In this document: in pieces, positions 10,289 to 21,316 of the stretch
How the letters are laid out: each line of letters opens with the position of its first letter
Position numbering within the stretch: the first letter of the stretch is position 1
From: Ophiothrix spiculata
Taxonomy: Eukaryota > Echinodermata > Ophiuroidea > Amphilepidida > Ophiotrichidae
Strand: one strand, 5' to 3'
Assembly (NCBI GenBank): GCA_000969725.1
Contig: JXSR01S015690.1
Length of the DNA stretch: 33,478 bases
Program-made: the position numbers and the translations under genes
Notes under the pieces: model-generated
Seen by the model: the letters and a program-made list of their open reading frames with translations, nothing else
Told to the model about the DNA's origin: nothing
Databases searched by the model: none

Positions 10289-10708
10289 AATTGAATACGC
10301 TAGAATAAGAACATCCCAACTCTAATAGCTGCCTTCTGTTAATCATATTTATAAAATATAAATGCATACAAATATCTGAAAATGCTTTCACATCACTAAA
10401 ATAGCATTTCCATGTCAATATCCTAATCATAGTGTCATATTTGACCTTGTAGTTTACTTTTTTAGACATTGTTAGATAATTGTTATAGTACATAATCGCT
10501 ATATTAAACAGTTAGGAAAATTATCTAACAATGTCTAACAAAGTCAACTACAAGGTCAAATGTGAGACTATGATTGGGATAAAGACATGAAAATGCTTTA
10601 TAGTGATTTGAAAGCATTTTCCAAGATTTATATGCATTTATATTTTACATAACTTAACAGAAGGCAGCACATGGAGTTTGGATGTTCTTATTCCAGCGTA
10701 TTCAATTT
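10289..10708. repeat. Long foldback repeat with ~195-bp arms
   Basis: Left arm about 10289-10485, right arm about 10515-10708. Examples: GAATACGCTAGAATAAGAAC pairs with GTTCTTATTCCAGCGTATTC, and TTGACCTTGTAGTT with AACTACAAGGTCAA. The loop is about 30 bp. Pairing is imperfect but nearly continuous, so the RNA would form a very long hairpin. There is no coding capacity. Confidence 0.88.
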
Positions 10709-12290
10709 AATTGTATTTATTTTTCAATATAATTATCACTTGTTGTTAATTTGTTTGTAATGTGAGATGGAAACACATAAACTTGAGCCTGAATTTGAAA
10801 TTAAGTATGCCTATTCTCTGCTATTAACTCCATAATTTTGAGAAAATAATTTGCTCTACGATTTTGTAAAACATTTTATTATTAAAGGGGCAATTCATGA
10901 TCTGCATCCTCTTTCCACATTCACTTCTATCAAAACTAAGATTTGGCTGATATGAATGCAAATTTGTCTCTGTTCTTGTAAAAGTGATTATTACAACACA
11001 ATATTCAGTAGTCTATAGCAATTTTTAAATGGTTATAAAGCTCAGTACTTAAAACAAATGAGAGGAATCAAGTAAGATTTTCAGCAGCATTTATTTGTGT
11101 TATCTTTTATTCTAGAAAGAGAAACAATTGAGGTAAAATAATCAAATAAATTGAAATACACCTTTTATTCAACAATGTGAAATTTCCTGAAGATCTGTTT
11201 AAATTCACTCAATCCATCTTAATTTTTCAACATTAAGACAGTTTTAAAAATGAAAAACAAAACAAAACATTTTTTGAATGCCATCTAATAAATCTTATAC
11301 ATGTAACATTAAAACAGTATGTTGTGATTGTTGCAGATACTGCGCCCGAGTTTTATTGATTTGACATATAAAACGCCTTCAATTTAACCTGAAAAACAAA
11401 ATGGAAATGACACAAAAACATCTATTCGCAGTCTTTTCCTTTGTGCGACATTAAAAATTCTGGATTATGTTGCTACAGGATGCTATGTGTATGGTTCAAT
11501 TAAAAGATAAAAAGTAAAATAGAAATTCCATTGTTTTTCCAATCCTAGTTAAACATTGCATAAAGTATTCAAAATAGGTCTGTCCATTTCTTGAAATGTT
11601 ATATGTTGATAATTTATGTTATTATGTTGAAGCTCTGTAAACGTAGGCTTTCAATTAAAAGATTAATGGTTAATTTTGGATATCAATTAAAACATTGAAA
11701 TGTAATTGCAAATAAATTTTCAAAGGATATTGAACAAGTCAATTAATGAAAGAATGGGAAATTTACAAAAAGATTTATTTAAATCATTGAGTTTCTTTCA
11801 TCATTTTAGAGAAGTTTCTGCATCCAAATTCATTAATGATTACAAACTCTTTTATATATAATGGCATTAGTAAATTGATTCATTAATATAAGATTTAAGT
11901 TATTGTAATTATTGACTTATATTTAGCCTGTTGGTCACCATTGTCAGTAAGTTTTAATAAAAATAAAATCAATCAAAAAATTATGTAACAAAAAATGAGT
12001 TCTGTAGATATTTTTACACATTGATTGATTAATTAGTAGTATTTGTTCTCGGTATTTAAAATCATTAAATCAGTTGTCAGCCAAAAATGTAAATTATGAT
12101 ATTGTTATTAAAAGTTGTCAATTTAATAATAAAGTACCATTTCAAGCTCACTAGATTGTTACCAGGGTTCTTTTTATTAGCGCTAATAATAGCTCCGGAT
12201 GCCGTTATGACGTCAATGTTTGCTGAAAGCCAAGGTCAACTTCCGGACTCAAAGCTTATAAACATCACACACAATGTTACAGTATCTTTT
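10709..12290. other. Unassigned AT-rich DNA
   Basis: No gene is visible. TTAAAGGGGCAATTCATGATC near 10884 looks like a MITE terminus without a visible partner. A consensus CRE-type octamer TGACGTCA occurs at 12208-12215, probably by chance. Confidence 0.55.
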
Positions 12291-12549
12291 CGTCATGTGA
12301 GTGCAAGAAAGTCGTATCTGCAATGGCTGCCCTAAGTTATATTTATTTTACACCTTGCAACAAGAATGTGAAAAATAACTCAAAATGTTCCTGTCTTATG
12401 TCAGTGGTTCTTGAAATGGTTCTTCAGGTGTCACCTGAAGAACCATTTCAAGAACCACTGACCCAAGACTGGATGTCAAGCAGTGTGCAATCCAAATTTA
12501 TGACATAAGGCAGCTATTGCAGATACGACTTTCTTGCACTCACATGACG
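12291..12549. mobile_element. Foldback/MITE family A, copy 2
   Basis: The 41-bp terminal inverted repeats (CGTCATGTGAGTGCAAG.. and ..CTTGCACTCACATGACG) differ at about one position. TTTT lies directly outside both ends and may be a short target duplication. The centre is a perfect palindrome with 31-bp arms and a 1-bp spacer (12400-12462), beginning GTCAGTGGTTCTTGAAATGG. About 259 bp in all, non-coding. Related to 574-1190. Confidence 0.9.
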
Positions 12550-12621
12550 TTTTGTCTTTAATTGATTGACGAAAGAATTTCATTGTTACATCAAAGAGGC
12601 TTGCCATCATTGGGACCTTTG

Positions 12622-12744
12622 TATAAACCAAACAAAATTTCTTGAACTTTGTGTAGAAAAATACAGGATGGGGGTTACATTAATAAAATTGGGGCCCTGC
12701 ACTAGGGATTTTTGTTTAAACTTCCCATAAAATTTGTGCACAGT
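12622..12744. repeat. Short inverted repeat related to 27756-27882
   Basis: ATTGGGGCCCTGCACTAGGG, then ATTTTTGTTTAAACTTCCCA, closely matches ATTGGGCCCTGCACTCTGG, then ATTTCTGTTTAAACTGTCCA, in the other copy. The left half also corresponds (AACCAAACAAAATTT against GGCCAAACAATAATTT). The outer sequences oppose each other in both copies, so this is a small foldback family. Confidence 0.65.
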
Positions 12745-13881
12745 CTGAAGATGTGCGATACAAAGTAAAAACGCAATATGTGCATGAATATTGTATGTAA
12801 GATACATACTTCCATAAAACATTTAATTTCACTTTAACCTACTTCAATTGTAGAAGGTTGCATATGCCTATGTCTGATATAGTAGATACTGCCTTAAGTT
12901 ATGAAAGCACATTGGTTATCTGCTCATATCTGAATCTTTAAAAAGTAACTTAGGAATAATCTGAAGTGCACTTATACATTCTTTGTGAGATGTAATTTAT
13001 GTCAACAATTTTGATTATTTGATTGAATAAAGTGAATATTATTGACCTTGGCAAATCAAATCAATAATTGAAAAACAAGCAACAAGAAATTGTTTTCAAA
13101 ATAATACAAACCACTATCCAGTAAACACATTGTTGAAAACGATGTATAATAATACAAGTTCCATCTAGAGCACCATCATAAATGAAATATTGTTAAATGT
13201 TTATTTTTGCCAGTGTTTTATTTTTCCCTTTGATGTTTCTAGAAGTTGCTAGTTCAGTATGCAATCATAGTCAGTCCCTTAATCACAGTTTGTACCTGTA
13301 ATTCTATTTCAGCATTTAGAAAGCAATTACTCTCTGCAAATATGATGGTGAAGTACAGCCGGTCTGCAATTACATGGGGTGTTTGGTGATTTGGTCAGTG
13401 TGATTTAAGTCAAATTTACTTGAGTTTCATCAAAATTGCAATCAGTTTTAAAGTCAAGATTATGGAATAGGGTTTTATAATCACTCTCCAATTAAATTGA
13501 TTTATTTGTTTTCTTAATTAAGTAAAACAATTATTACTTAGATATAATTAGTATCCTTAGATGTCCATATTAGTTTTTGGAAAATATGCTAAGTCACCCT
13601 TTCTTATTGTGATTTTTGAGTCAAATTATTCCACCTATGATCTCCTTTCTCGACATACTGCAACAAATACTGGAATCTTAATTATTCCCAACATATGACA
13701 GGATGAAGTACTACCTTAAATCTTGTTTCAACTAAAAACATTTTTGTTAAAGGGCCATTGGACAAAATTTAGAAATTTTTATATGTGGATGATTTACACT
13801 TCATATGTTAGAAAATAACAGTCAGTTACCAGATGTCAGGAACATTTTGATCTGTCAGATCAAAACCTTCAATAAATAAAG
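12745..13881. other. Unassigned AT-rich DNA
   Basis: I see no gene and no clear repeat. TTAAAGGGCCATTGGAC near 13749 again resembles a lone element end. Confidence 0.55.
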
Positions 13882-14419
13882 CATAAGGGTGGGTTCCATG
13901 GTACCTCCACCCTTAAAAATCCACTTTCCCACCAGAACTGAGAATTTGTAAACAATCTTTACACCCCCATATACATACACTAATTTAATCACAACCATTT
14001 TTTAGGAGAAAAATATAAAATATATGTACTATTTCAAAATGGCGGGCAAATAACTGATTTTTGCGACATTTCGATTTTGGCCAAAATTTGAAAAACCTAC
14101 TTCCCTAAGAAATTTTTCAATGAAATTTGGCTCAAATTAGGAGATCACGAAAAAATCGACATTGCTGAAATAAAATTTGGATAATTTTTCTCCGGGGCAA
14201 TTTTATGGGCAAATCAATTTTTTTTGCACCCCCCCCCCAAAAAAAAGCTAATTTATGCTAATTAGCTAAAAAAAAAAACCGCGTCCGATCTCAATTTTTC
14301 TTCACCAAAAGAAGCGCAACTACTATTTAGGCAATTACAAAGATTAAAAACGCGAAATATTGCAGCTTAAAATGCAAGAAATTAAATACAAAATGTTAGG
14401 TACCGTGGTACCCCTTATG
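13882..14419. mobile_element. Inverted-repeat element with CATAAGGG..GGTACCT termini, about 538 bp
   Basis: The left end CATAAGGGTGGGTTCCATGG, then TACCT, opposes the right end AGGTACCGTGG, then TACCCCTTATG, over about 25 bp with small gaps. The interior is non-coding and includes a C-run/A-run junction near 14227-14246. Family not recognised. Confidence 0.75.
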
Positions 14420-15477
14420 TACTAACGAAAGTGCGGGTAGGCCTACCTTATGCAGTTAAGTGTTAATGTTGTTGAAAAATGAAAGTAATGTCCACTTACG
14501 GCTCCAAAATCTTTCTTTTTTGTTGTATTCGTTGAAAACTATCTTATTGACCATTTGATACTCTTTCTTAAATAAAAAGCAACATAATTGCCAGTCAGGT
14601 ATATTTAATAACACCATTTAAGAGTTCAATATCACTGTTGCCTTGGCAACAAATGGTACAGCTTCAGTGTTTATGCTATTCAGCATGTCGGATCACATTA
14701 GCTGTAAATGAATGTACAATATGAAAAAAATAAATTGTGTTGTTTTGAATAAAAAATCCATTGCATGGCGTGGTTGAGATTGATGTGCTGTGTTGTGTCG
14801 GCATTGGCAATTGGCTGTGTAAGTTTAAGGTTTGAGTCAATTCACCATATTTGGTAAAGTGTTTGCACTGTGTAACTCTACAACTGAAAAATTAAAGTAT
14901 ATAAAATAATATATACATTTTTTTAACATGCAAATTATATGGTGGTGATGTTATTTTGACCAAATATATGAATTTTGCCCTAGGATCAAAAATCCTGCTT
15001 TTGTAAACAAACATTTTCTAGACAGCTTAACTAGAATTTGTGTAAGTAAGATTTTGACCTTATATACCCTTTGAATCCAGAAACAAATGTCCAGGGACAG
15101 ATTTCTCATAGAAAAAAAATTATAAATTTTACCAAGGCTAATTTTAGTAAGGATTTCCAGTAAATTGGTTAAAATGTACATTTTTTGCACAGGGTCAAAA
15201 TCATACATTTAGGTTTTAAAAAAAAAACCGAGAACATCACTATCATAATGAACATTTTAATCCACTTCTAGAAATGCGTACTTTCATTCGGCATTAAATA
15301 TCAGTAAATGAGTTGCAAAGTAAAAACTTTACCAAAGTGATGGGTCGGCACCAGCCTTAATATAAATAGGTTTTGTGTACAAACAATGATCATGGAATGA
15401 GCAAGATAATTTGGTCATATTATTAAAGAGTGAATCAATGTATAGGTGTCAGAGTCTCTGCTGTAGTTGCCGCAATG
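14420..15477. other. Unassigned AT-rich DNA
   Basis: Nothing that I can support beyond weak self-complementarity around TTTTGACC (14953) and GGTCAAAA (15193). Confidence 0.5.
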
Positions 15478-15919
15478 GTCTTGATGACATTGTCATGATG
15501 ACATATCTTGATGATATCATGATCTTGATGACATCATTTGATGACATCTTGATGACATCATTTGATGACATCTAGATGACACTATTTGATGACATCGTCT
15601 TGATTACATCATCATTTGATGACATCATCTGATGACATTTGATGACATCATCTTGATGACATCATCATTTGATGACATCATCTTGATGACATCATCATTT
15701 GATGACATCATCTTGATTACATTATTTCATGACATGATATCATCTTGATAACATCATCATCTGATGACATCATCTTGATGACATCATTTGATTACATCAT
15801 CATCTTGGTTACATCATCTTGATTACATCATCATTTGATGACATCATCTTGATTACATCATCATTTGATGACATCATCTTGATTACATCATCATTTGATG
15901 ACATCATCTTGATTACATT
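15478..15919 (+). repeat. TTGATGACATCATC minisatellite with 30-bp higher-order unit
   Basis: About 440 bp is made of 12-18-bp variants of TTGATGACATCATC. The right part settles into an exact 30-bp period made of a TTTGATGACATCATC half and a CTTGATTACATCATC half (15811-15919). The left part is more irregular, as expected if the array grows by slippage or unequal exchange at the homogeneous right end. Each GATGACATCATC is itself nearly palindromic (GATGA..TCATC), so single strands can form many small hairpins. Confidence 0.93.
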
Positions 15920-17428
15920 TTTTCAATTGCCTGACCTTATACAATGATCACAACTATGATTCGTTAAATCATAGATTTTTAAAGACAAAATCTGTGGTTA
16001 AATGATGCGATAAGTCGCAATAAGGCCACAATGTGGTTTGCTTCAAGATTGTATACACTGCGAAAGTAGTTACATCATAATTTATGCAAATCATCCAACG
16101 TTCGATCTGGTTCCAAACAAACGTGGTGGTCATTTTTACCACATGTTAAGTCTAGGGGGAATAATTTCTGTTTTAGTTATAGTAATTTTGAATCCAAATG
16201 AAGCAAAAATATAATGGTAATGTGTTAAAGAAAAGAGTCTTATAATAGATCAGAAGGTCCTGCCTGTCACCACTTTTTCAGTTTGTAAACAAAAATCAAA
16301 TGTAAAGATGGTCTGATTTTTATATGTACGTAGGTGTAGTGTGTTATTACGTGTGATCAGTGGAGCCATTATGGACATGATCATTTGTTTGACACCAGAT
16401 CGCACGTGTTTAGCTAATTATCATAAATATGGCGTCGCTACTTCCGCAGCATATTGCTTGTAGCTACACAAGACTCTTGACACCGCTCACGCCAACTTTA
16501 ATTTAAATGTACATGGGCATAACTCATTTTCAGGATAGCATCGAAGTCCATTAGAGCAATAAATCATCTTGTCACACACACAAGCAGCAAAAGCTCAAAA
16601 TATTTGTGAAATCAACCAAATTTGCATGTTTCTCCCATGTTGCTTACCTATTCTTTTCTCTACCAAATACCCCAAATGTCTTTGTTACCATTTTCACACT
16701 TGAAAAAGGAATTACTAATGAGTTTCCTAGTTTACAAAAATACAAAAATACTGTAACACCATATTAAAGTTAAGAGGAATATTGTTTAATTTAAGTCAGC
16801 TTGTACATTTTGTAGGTGTAGGCATAGTTCCAAGTGTAGAAAATTAAAGTCAAGAAATACATTATCTGTGGTGTTGAATCCTCTCAATGCCTTAATTTGG
16901 CATGTTAAGAACCACAAAGCCAATTATACCATTAATGCCTTGTAAGTTGTATAGGAGCTACAGATTGAGTGAATCCTACCAATTTTTTAGTTTGAAAGGA
17001 GAAAAAATCAGAAAATGCTGATAGGACAAAAATAAATGGACTTCACAATGCAATCCTCAAAGCGAGAATGTCCTATCATAAGTAATAGCACATTGCATAT
17101 CATTTGTGAATGAATTTTTCAGGCAATTCTGTGTGCAATATTGTATGTAATAGATGTCTGATTCTCTTGGTTTTTGATTTGAAGGAGATATTTATAAATA
17201 CTTTCCAATTTGATTTATCACTTACACCACAAATAATGTATTTCAAGTAAAGATGTATTGTGACATGATTTATACAACAGGCATTATATATTTTCCAGGT
17301 TTGTCAAAAGTAATTGTTTTAAATGCTAATACAATCTTTTTTCCAGGTAAATATAAAAATATGTAATCATCCTTTTCCCCAACAAAATACAAAAATATCT
17401 TGTTAAGAGCCAAATCAAGCCTAATGAC
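15920..17428. other. Unassigned AT-rich DNA
   Basis: No gene or repeat that I can support. A short hairpin ATGATTCGTTAAATCAT lies near 15957. Confidence 0.6.
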
Positions 17429-17430
17429 TA

Positions 17431-17710
17431 AGGGCGAAATCATACTCGGCCTCCAAACAAAATTTTTCCTACCAAACATTTGGTCGTGACGTCACCAAAT
17501 ATTTGCCATCGAACTTAAAGTATGAACGGGTAGCAAACATTTGGTCCAATGTATATGGCAATTCAATAGCATGTGCAATCTAGCGCGAAATTTTCTTTGG
17601 TCTCAACTCGGTGTTGAAGTTGTTTTGTTTGGAGTCAATCGTCATTTTAGGTCACGACCAAATGTTTGGTAGAGAAAATTTTGTTTGGAGGCCGAGTATG
17701 ATTTCGCCCT
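17431..17710. mobile_element. TA-flanked MITE with ~60-bp terminal inverted repeats
   Basis: The left end AGGGCGAAATCATACTCGGC continues into CTCCAAACAAAATTTT. The right end is its complement, ending GCCGAGTATGATTTCGCCCT. Pairing runs on through ACCAAACATTTGGTCGTGAC. TA sits outside both ends (17429-17430 and 17711-17712). The left arm contains the CRE-type octamer TGACGTCA (17487-17494). No coding capacity. TA duplication fits Tc1/mariner-type mobilisation. Confidence 0.88.
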
Positions 17711-17911
17711 TAGCCAGTTCAGTTTTGTCATTTGCATAGATATAAATCATTGCAAGCTATCAGAGCAGTTGGTTTGCAAATTTTTCATTTTCATGAATTT
17801 TCTTCCATTTTCCTAAACTCTGTTGGGATATCCCAATATCACTTAAAATTGCTATCTTATCAGTTGGTTATTGAATTTTGCATTTTATTCATTTATGTAA
17901 GTCTTTAATTA

Positions 17912-18220
17912 AAGGAGCGTTGTCCGATTTTTCAAAATTAAGTTTTTAATGAAAGATGACCACTCAAAAGATTTAAGTTTCAAATTTCAGCTCAATCGGT
18001 CTAACCGCTTTGATTTTATTGGCAATTTAGTATTTCAGAGCCACCTTATATGTTACTGTGTAAAATTAATTATGGTTACAATAATTAGACACATATTCAT
18101 GTATATCTTCAAAATGAAACATAATTCAGCCGTGAAATTTCACATGGGTTATGAGAAAAATATGAGCAACATTTTGGTATCAAAATCTCAAAAAGTTGAG
18201 GCAATCGGACCATGCTCCTT
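17912..18220 (+). mobile_element. AAGGAGC-family MITE, copy 2
   Basis: Ends AAGGAGCGTTGTCCGATTTT and AATCGGACCATGCTCCTT are inverted repeats flanked by TA on both sides (17910-17911, 18221-18222). The interior is close to the copy at 27361 (TTACTGTGTAAAATTAATTA, CACATGGGTTATGAGAAAAA). About 309 bp, non-coding. Confidence 0.92.
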
Positions 18221-18423
18221 TAATGAACTATAAATAATATGTAATTCAATTTTCTCTCAAAAACCTTGAAATGAATGTAAATAAATAATCCTATACTATC
18301 AGATTTATTGGTTGTCAATTTTTACATTAATTCAAGTCTGTTGGGAACTGTAGGTAATACTGCATCTAGCCATCAACAACCTTGAAATAAAATGCAAGTA
18401 TATAATCTCATACTATTGTTTTA

Positions 18424-18757
18424 AAGGAGCCCCGTCCGATTGGGTCAACGTTTTTTCAAACTTTCTGAGATTTTGGTACCAACATGTTCCTCATATTTTT
18501 CTCATTATACATGTGAGATTTTACGGCTGAAACATGTCGCTTTTCCGAGATATAAATGAAAATGTGTTAAAATTATTGATATTATGGTAACCATAATATT
18601 ATTTACACAGTAAAATATAGGCAAATTAAAAATACAGAATTGCTCATAAAATCAAAACGGTCGTTCCGAATTGACAATTTGAAATTGAAGTAACTTAAGT
18701 GGTGATCTTTCATATAACAGTGAAAACTAAAATTCAAAAAATCGGACCATGTACCTT
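18424..18757 (-). mobile_element. AAGGAGC-family MITE, copy 3, inverted
   Basis: Ends AAGGAGCCCCGTCCGATTGG and AATCGGACCATGTACCTT are flanked by TA (18422-18423 and 18758-18759). The interior matches copy 2 in reverse complement: TTGGTACCAACATGTTCCTC, GTGAGATTTTACGGCTGAAA, TTACACAGTAAAATA. It lies about 200 bp from copy 2 in the opposite orientation. Confidence 0.9.
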
Positions 18758-18759
18758 TA

Positions 18760-19216
18760 AGGTCAACAACCATCAAGTGATGATACCAATTAATTGATGA
18801 CATGGCAGTCATTTTGTCAATGTACTTTTCCACTATCATACCTGTTTTGTCAATCATTTACACTTCTTTTTTAGGATTATGTGATTTACCCATCTCAATG
18901 ATTACTACCAGCTGTTATTTTCAATTTATCTAAATATTAAGTTTTGTGTTTTCATGACCTAACACAGGTAAAATAGATATGTTGGTAACAAAATACAAGA
19001 GAAGTTATTATTAATTTGAATATTATTGGTTTCTCTTTTAATTTTACCAAAAGCTCCATCTTAACGGTGATAGCATATAAGTTGAAAACAGCTGGAGGTT
19101 GATTGTCTTCCCTTGTTTAACAAAATTCACCTAGCGTACTTTCAGTAGCATAACAACAAAGTTGCTATATTTTCGTAGCTTTAGTTAAGTCACTGCATAC
19201 ACAAGTGCTTACACCA
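18760..19216. other. Unassigned AT-rich DNA
   Basis: No feature that I can support. Confidence 0.6.
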
Positions 19217-19218
19217 CA

Positions 19219-19616
19219 GTGACTACAGTGGGGTTCACCACACGGACAAATCAATCTGTACTTCGCACATCTAGATTTTTATTTATTTGTTTATTTGCAA
19301 CATATTTACCCAGGGTTGCGGCTGAATCGGGCAACCCTGGGTAAATATGTTGCAAATAAACAAATAAATAAAAATCTAGATGCATGTAGATTAAACTGGA
19401 CTTCAGCAAACTATCGCACTAGTGTAAGTGAATGCGCGTGTACATACGCGTAGTTGTGCTATTTCTACGCAACGCACATCCAAGCGTGTCAATACGCGCA
19501 CTGGATTAAAGTCAGATTGACGCGCGACCGTGTGAACACAATCTGCACTTCGGAAATCTACATTCATCTAGATGCATCTACATTTGACACTTCCGTGTGG
19601 AGAGCCCCAGTGTCAC
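19219..19616. mobile_element. Inverted-repeat element containing a perfect 52-bp-arm palindrome
   Basis: The outer ends GTGACTACAGTGGGGTTCAC plus CACACGGA oppose TCCGTGTGGAGAGCCCCAG plus TGTCAC. Inside, 19268-19319 and 19331-19382 are exact inverted repeats of 52 bp (starting CATCTAGATTTTTATTTATT) around an 11-bp spacer. The right part is rich in CpG (GCGCGTGTACATACGCGTAG) and again contains CATCTAGATGCATC. Family not recognised. Confidence 0.82.
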
Positions 19617-19680
19617 TCTACTGTAACAGTTCTTGCATCCTACTAGTAACTGCAAAGTAACTTTTACGACCAGTGTGATA

Positions 19681-19815
19681 ATGATACCATTTTGCAATTC
19701 TATTAGCAGGATGTAAGAATTTTGCTATGTGAAGAGGAAAAAGTCCCGTTTTACTATATTTTGTAAATGTTGGTACAATCAGAAAAAGAAAGGGAAATAA
19801 AGTATTTTGCATATG
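19681..19815 (+). repeat. Direct repeat unit, intact copy
   Basis: CTATTAGCAGGATGTAAGAA..GAAGAGGAAAAAG, then TTGGTACAATCAGAAAAAGA, is found contiguously here. The same two segments occur at 20467-20545 and 21228-21275, about 690 bp apart. Confidence 0.8.
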
Positions 19816-20466
19816 TTCATTCCTTCATCGAGGAGGGGCAATATATGAAAAGAATCAATATGGCAATAGAACAAAAATCAGTATTGTGAAGAAAATGTTC
19901 CCACCATAAATGGTAAAACAGCTTTCTGTATCTTGTCCTTGCACTTCATTTTTTTGCCTCTTTTGACAATTCAATTTTGTTAGTAGGATACACATTTTAC
20001 ATTTTGTAAACATAAAAAAAACACCTTTTCATGTTTTTGTGATAAAGTGTAACTTGACTTTAAAGTACTTTAAAGTAATGTGCTATATTTATCTAATTGA
20101 TGTTCTTATTGATAAGTTGCATTGTTTTCTAACAGCTTATAGTATGTATCTATTCCTGAAAAAGTTATATTCAAACTTGGTACTTTTCACTTTCACTTAA
20201 GTGTAGTACACTAAAAGCAGTACCACTGCAGTCATGAACAAACTTTGAATATTACAAAAATGTGAAACTATTTATGCCTTTAGTTTGAGTATAAAGATTT
20301 AAACTTCTGAATTATTGTAAAGTTTTAAATATCTCCTTCAAATCTGTCTTTTCTGAGAATCTAACATTTACATGTTTGCTTTACAGCTGTAATTGGTTGG
20401 TTATATTGTGTATATTTTTGTGCTAACTTGTGTTCATTTTTTTTTTGATTCTGATTTTTTTTGATT

Positions 20467-20545
20467 CTGATACCATATTGCAGTTCTATTAGCAGGATGT
20501 AAGAAATTTGCTATGTAAAGAGGAAAAAGGCCCTTTTTACAAACA
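20467..20545 (+). repeat. Direct repeat unit, split copy (left part)
   Basis: CTATTAGCAGGATGTAAGAA, then TTTGCTATGTAAAGAGGAAA, matches 19681-19751 with few differences. The continuation is found only at 21228. Confidence 0.8.
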
Positions 20546-20727
20546 TTTTCTTCACATTTTGATTAAGAATAGAGCGATGTAGCAATAAGCTTAATTATGT
20601 ATCACAGGTGGAAACGTTGTTGCAGAGTGAACTTTTGATGTTGCAATTTATTTATACTTTCTTATATATAAATGTATTTGGCTAATATATACAGATATAT
20701 ATACTTAAAGCTCTTACTGTCCTTATC

Positions 20728-20948
20728 AAGAGAAGATATCGTGAGTATCCCATCATGCATTGCTTCCTTTGGGAAATTTTGTACAGAAAGTCATGTGAGT
20801 AGTTAGTGATGAAACATACCCAAAATGCAAGATTACAATAATTAAATTTGATTTAGGGTCATTTCATCACTAACTACTCACATGACTTCCTATACAAATA
20901 ATCCCATAGGAAGCAATGCATGATGGGATACACACAATTTCTTCTCTT
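20728..20948. repeat. Foldback element with ~75-bp arms
   Basis: The left arm AAGAGAAGATATCGTGAGTA.. pairs with the right arm ..CACACAATTTCTTCTCTT. Pairing extends through CCCATCATGCATTGCTTCC / GGAAGCAATGCATGATGGG and AGTCATGTGAGTAGTTAGTG / CACTAACTACTCACATGACT. A diverged solo arm lies at 4243-4310. About 221 bp, non-coding. Confidence 0.88.
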
Positions 20949-21227
20949 GTACTTATCTATGGTGGGTTAGAAACCCTTTCAGTAACTTTGCCAGGATTTA
21001 TTTTTATTATCACTGTAAGAAAATTGGGCGATTTGGAGGTGATTTCGCCCTACGTTGATGCAGCCGTACCAGCATTGGGTAAAACAGAAATATACAAACA
21101 TCCCTGCTCAAATGTTTGACAAAACTATTTGGGCAGAAACGTAAGTCCAAGAGCTATGTGTTAGGCAAATGCAATACAAAATTTTGGCAACAGTGTGTAA
21201 CCTACACTTTTTTTTAATTTGCCCAAC

Positions 21228-21275
21228 AGTAAATTTTGGTACAATTAGAAAAAGAAAGGGATGCATATTTGCCCA
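21228..21275 (+). repeat. Direct repeat unit, split copy (right part)
   Basis: TTTTGGTACAATTAGAAAAA, then GAAAGGGATGCATATTTG, matches 19764-19812. It is displaced from its left part at 20467-20545. Confidence 0.7.
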
Positions 21276-21316
21276 TTTTTTTCTGTGTAGTTGACCCTGT
21301 AAAATGCTGGAGATAT

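Noticed and set aside
12208-12215. CRE-type site TGACGTCA (also at 17487-17494) as an enhancer
   Set aside because: Single octamers in intronic DNA, one of them inside a MITE arm, are too weak to claim regulation.
15478-15919. CRISPR-like array
   Set aside because: There are no unique spacers between constant repeats; it is a contiguous degenerate minisatellite in an animal genome.
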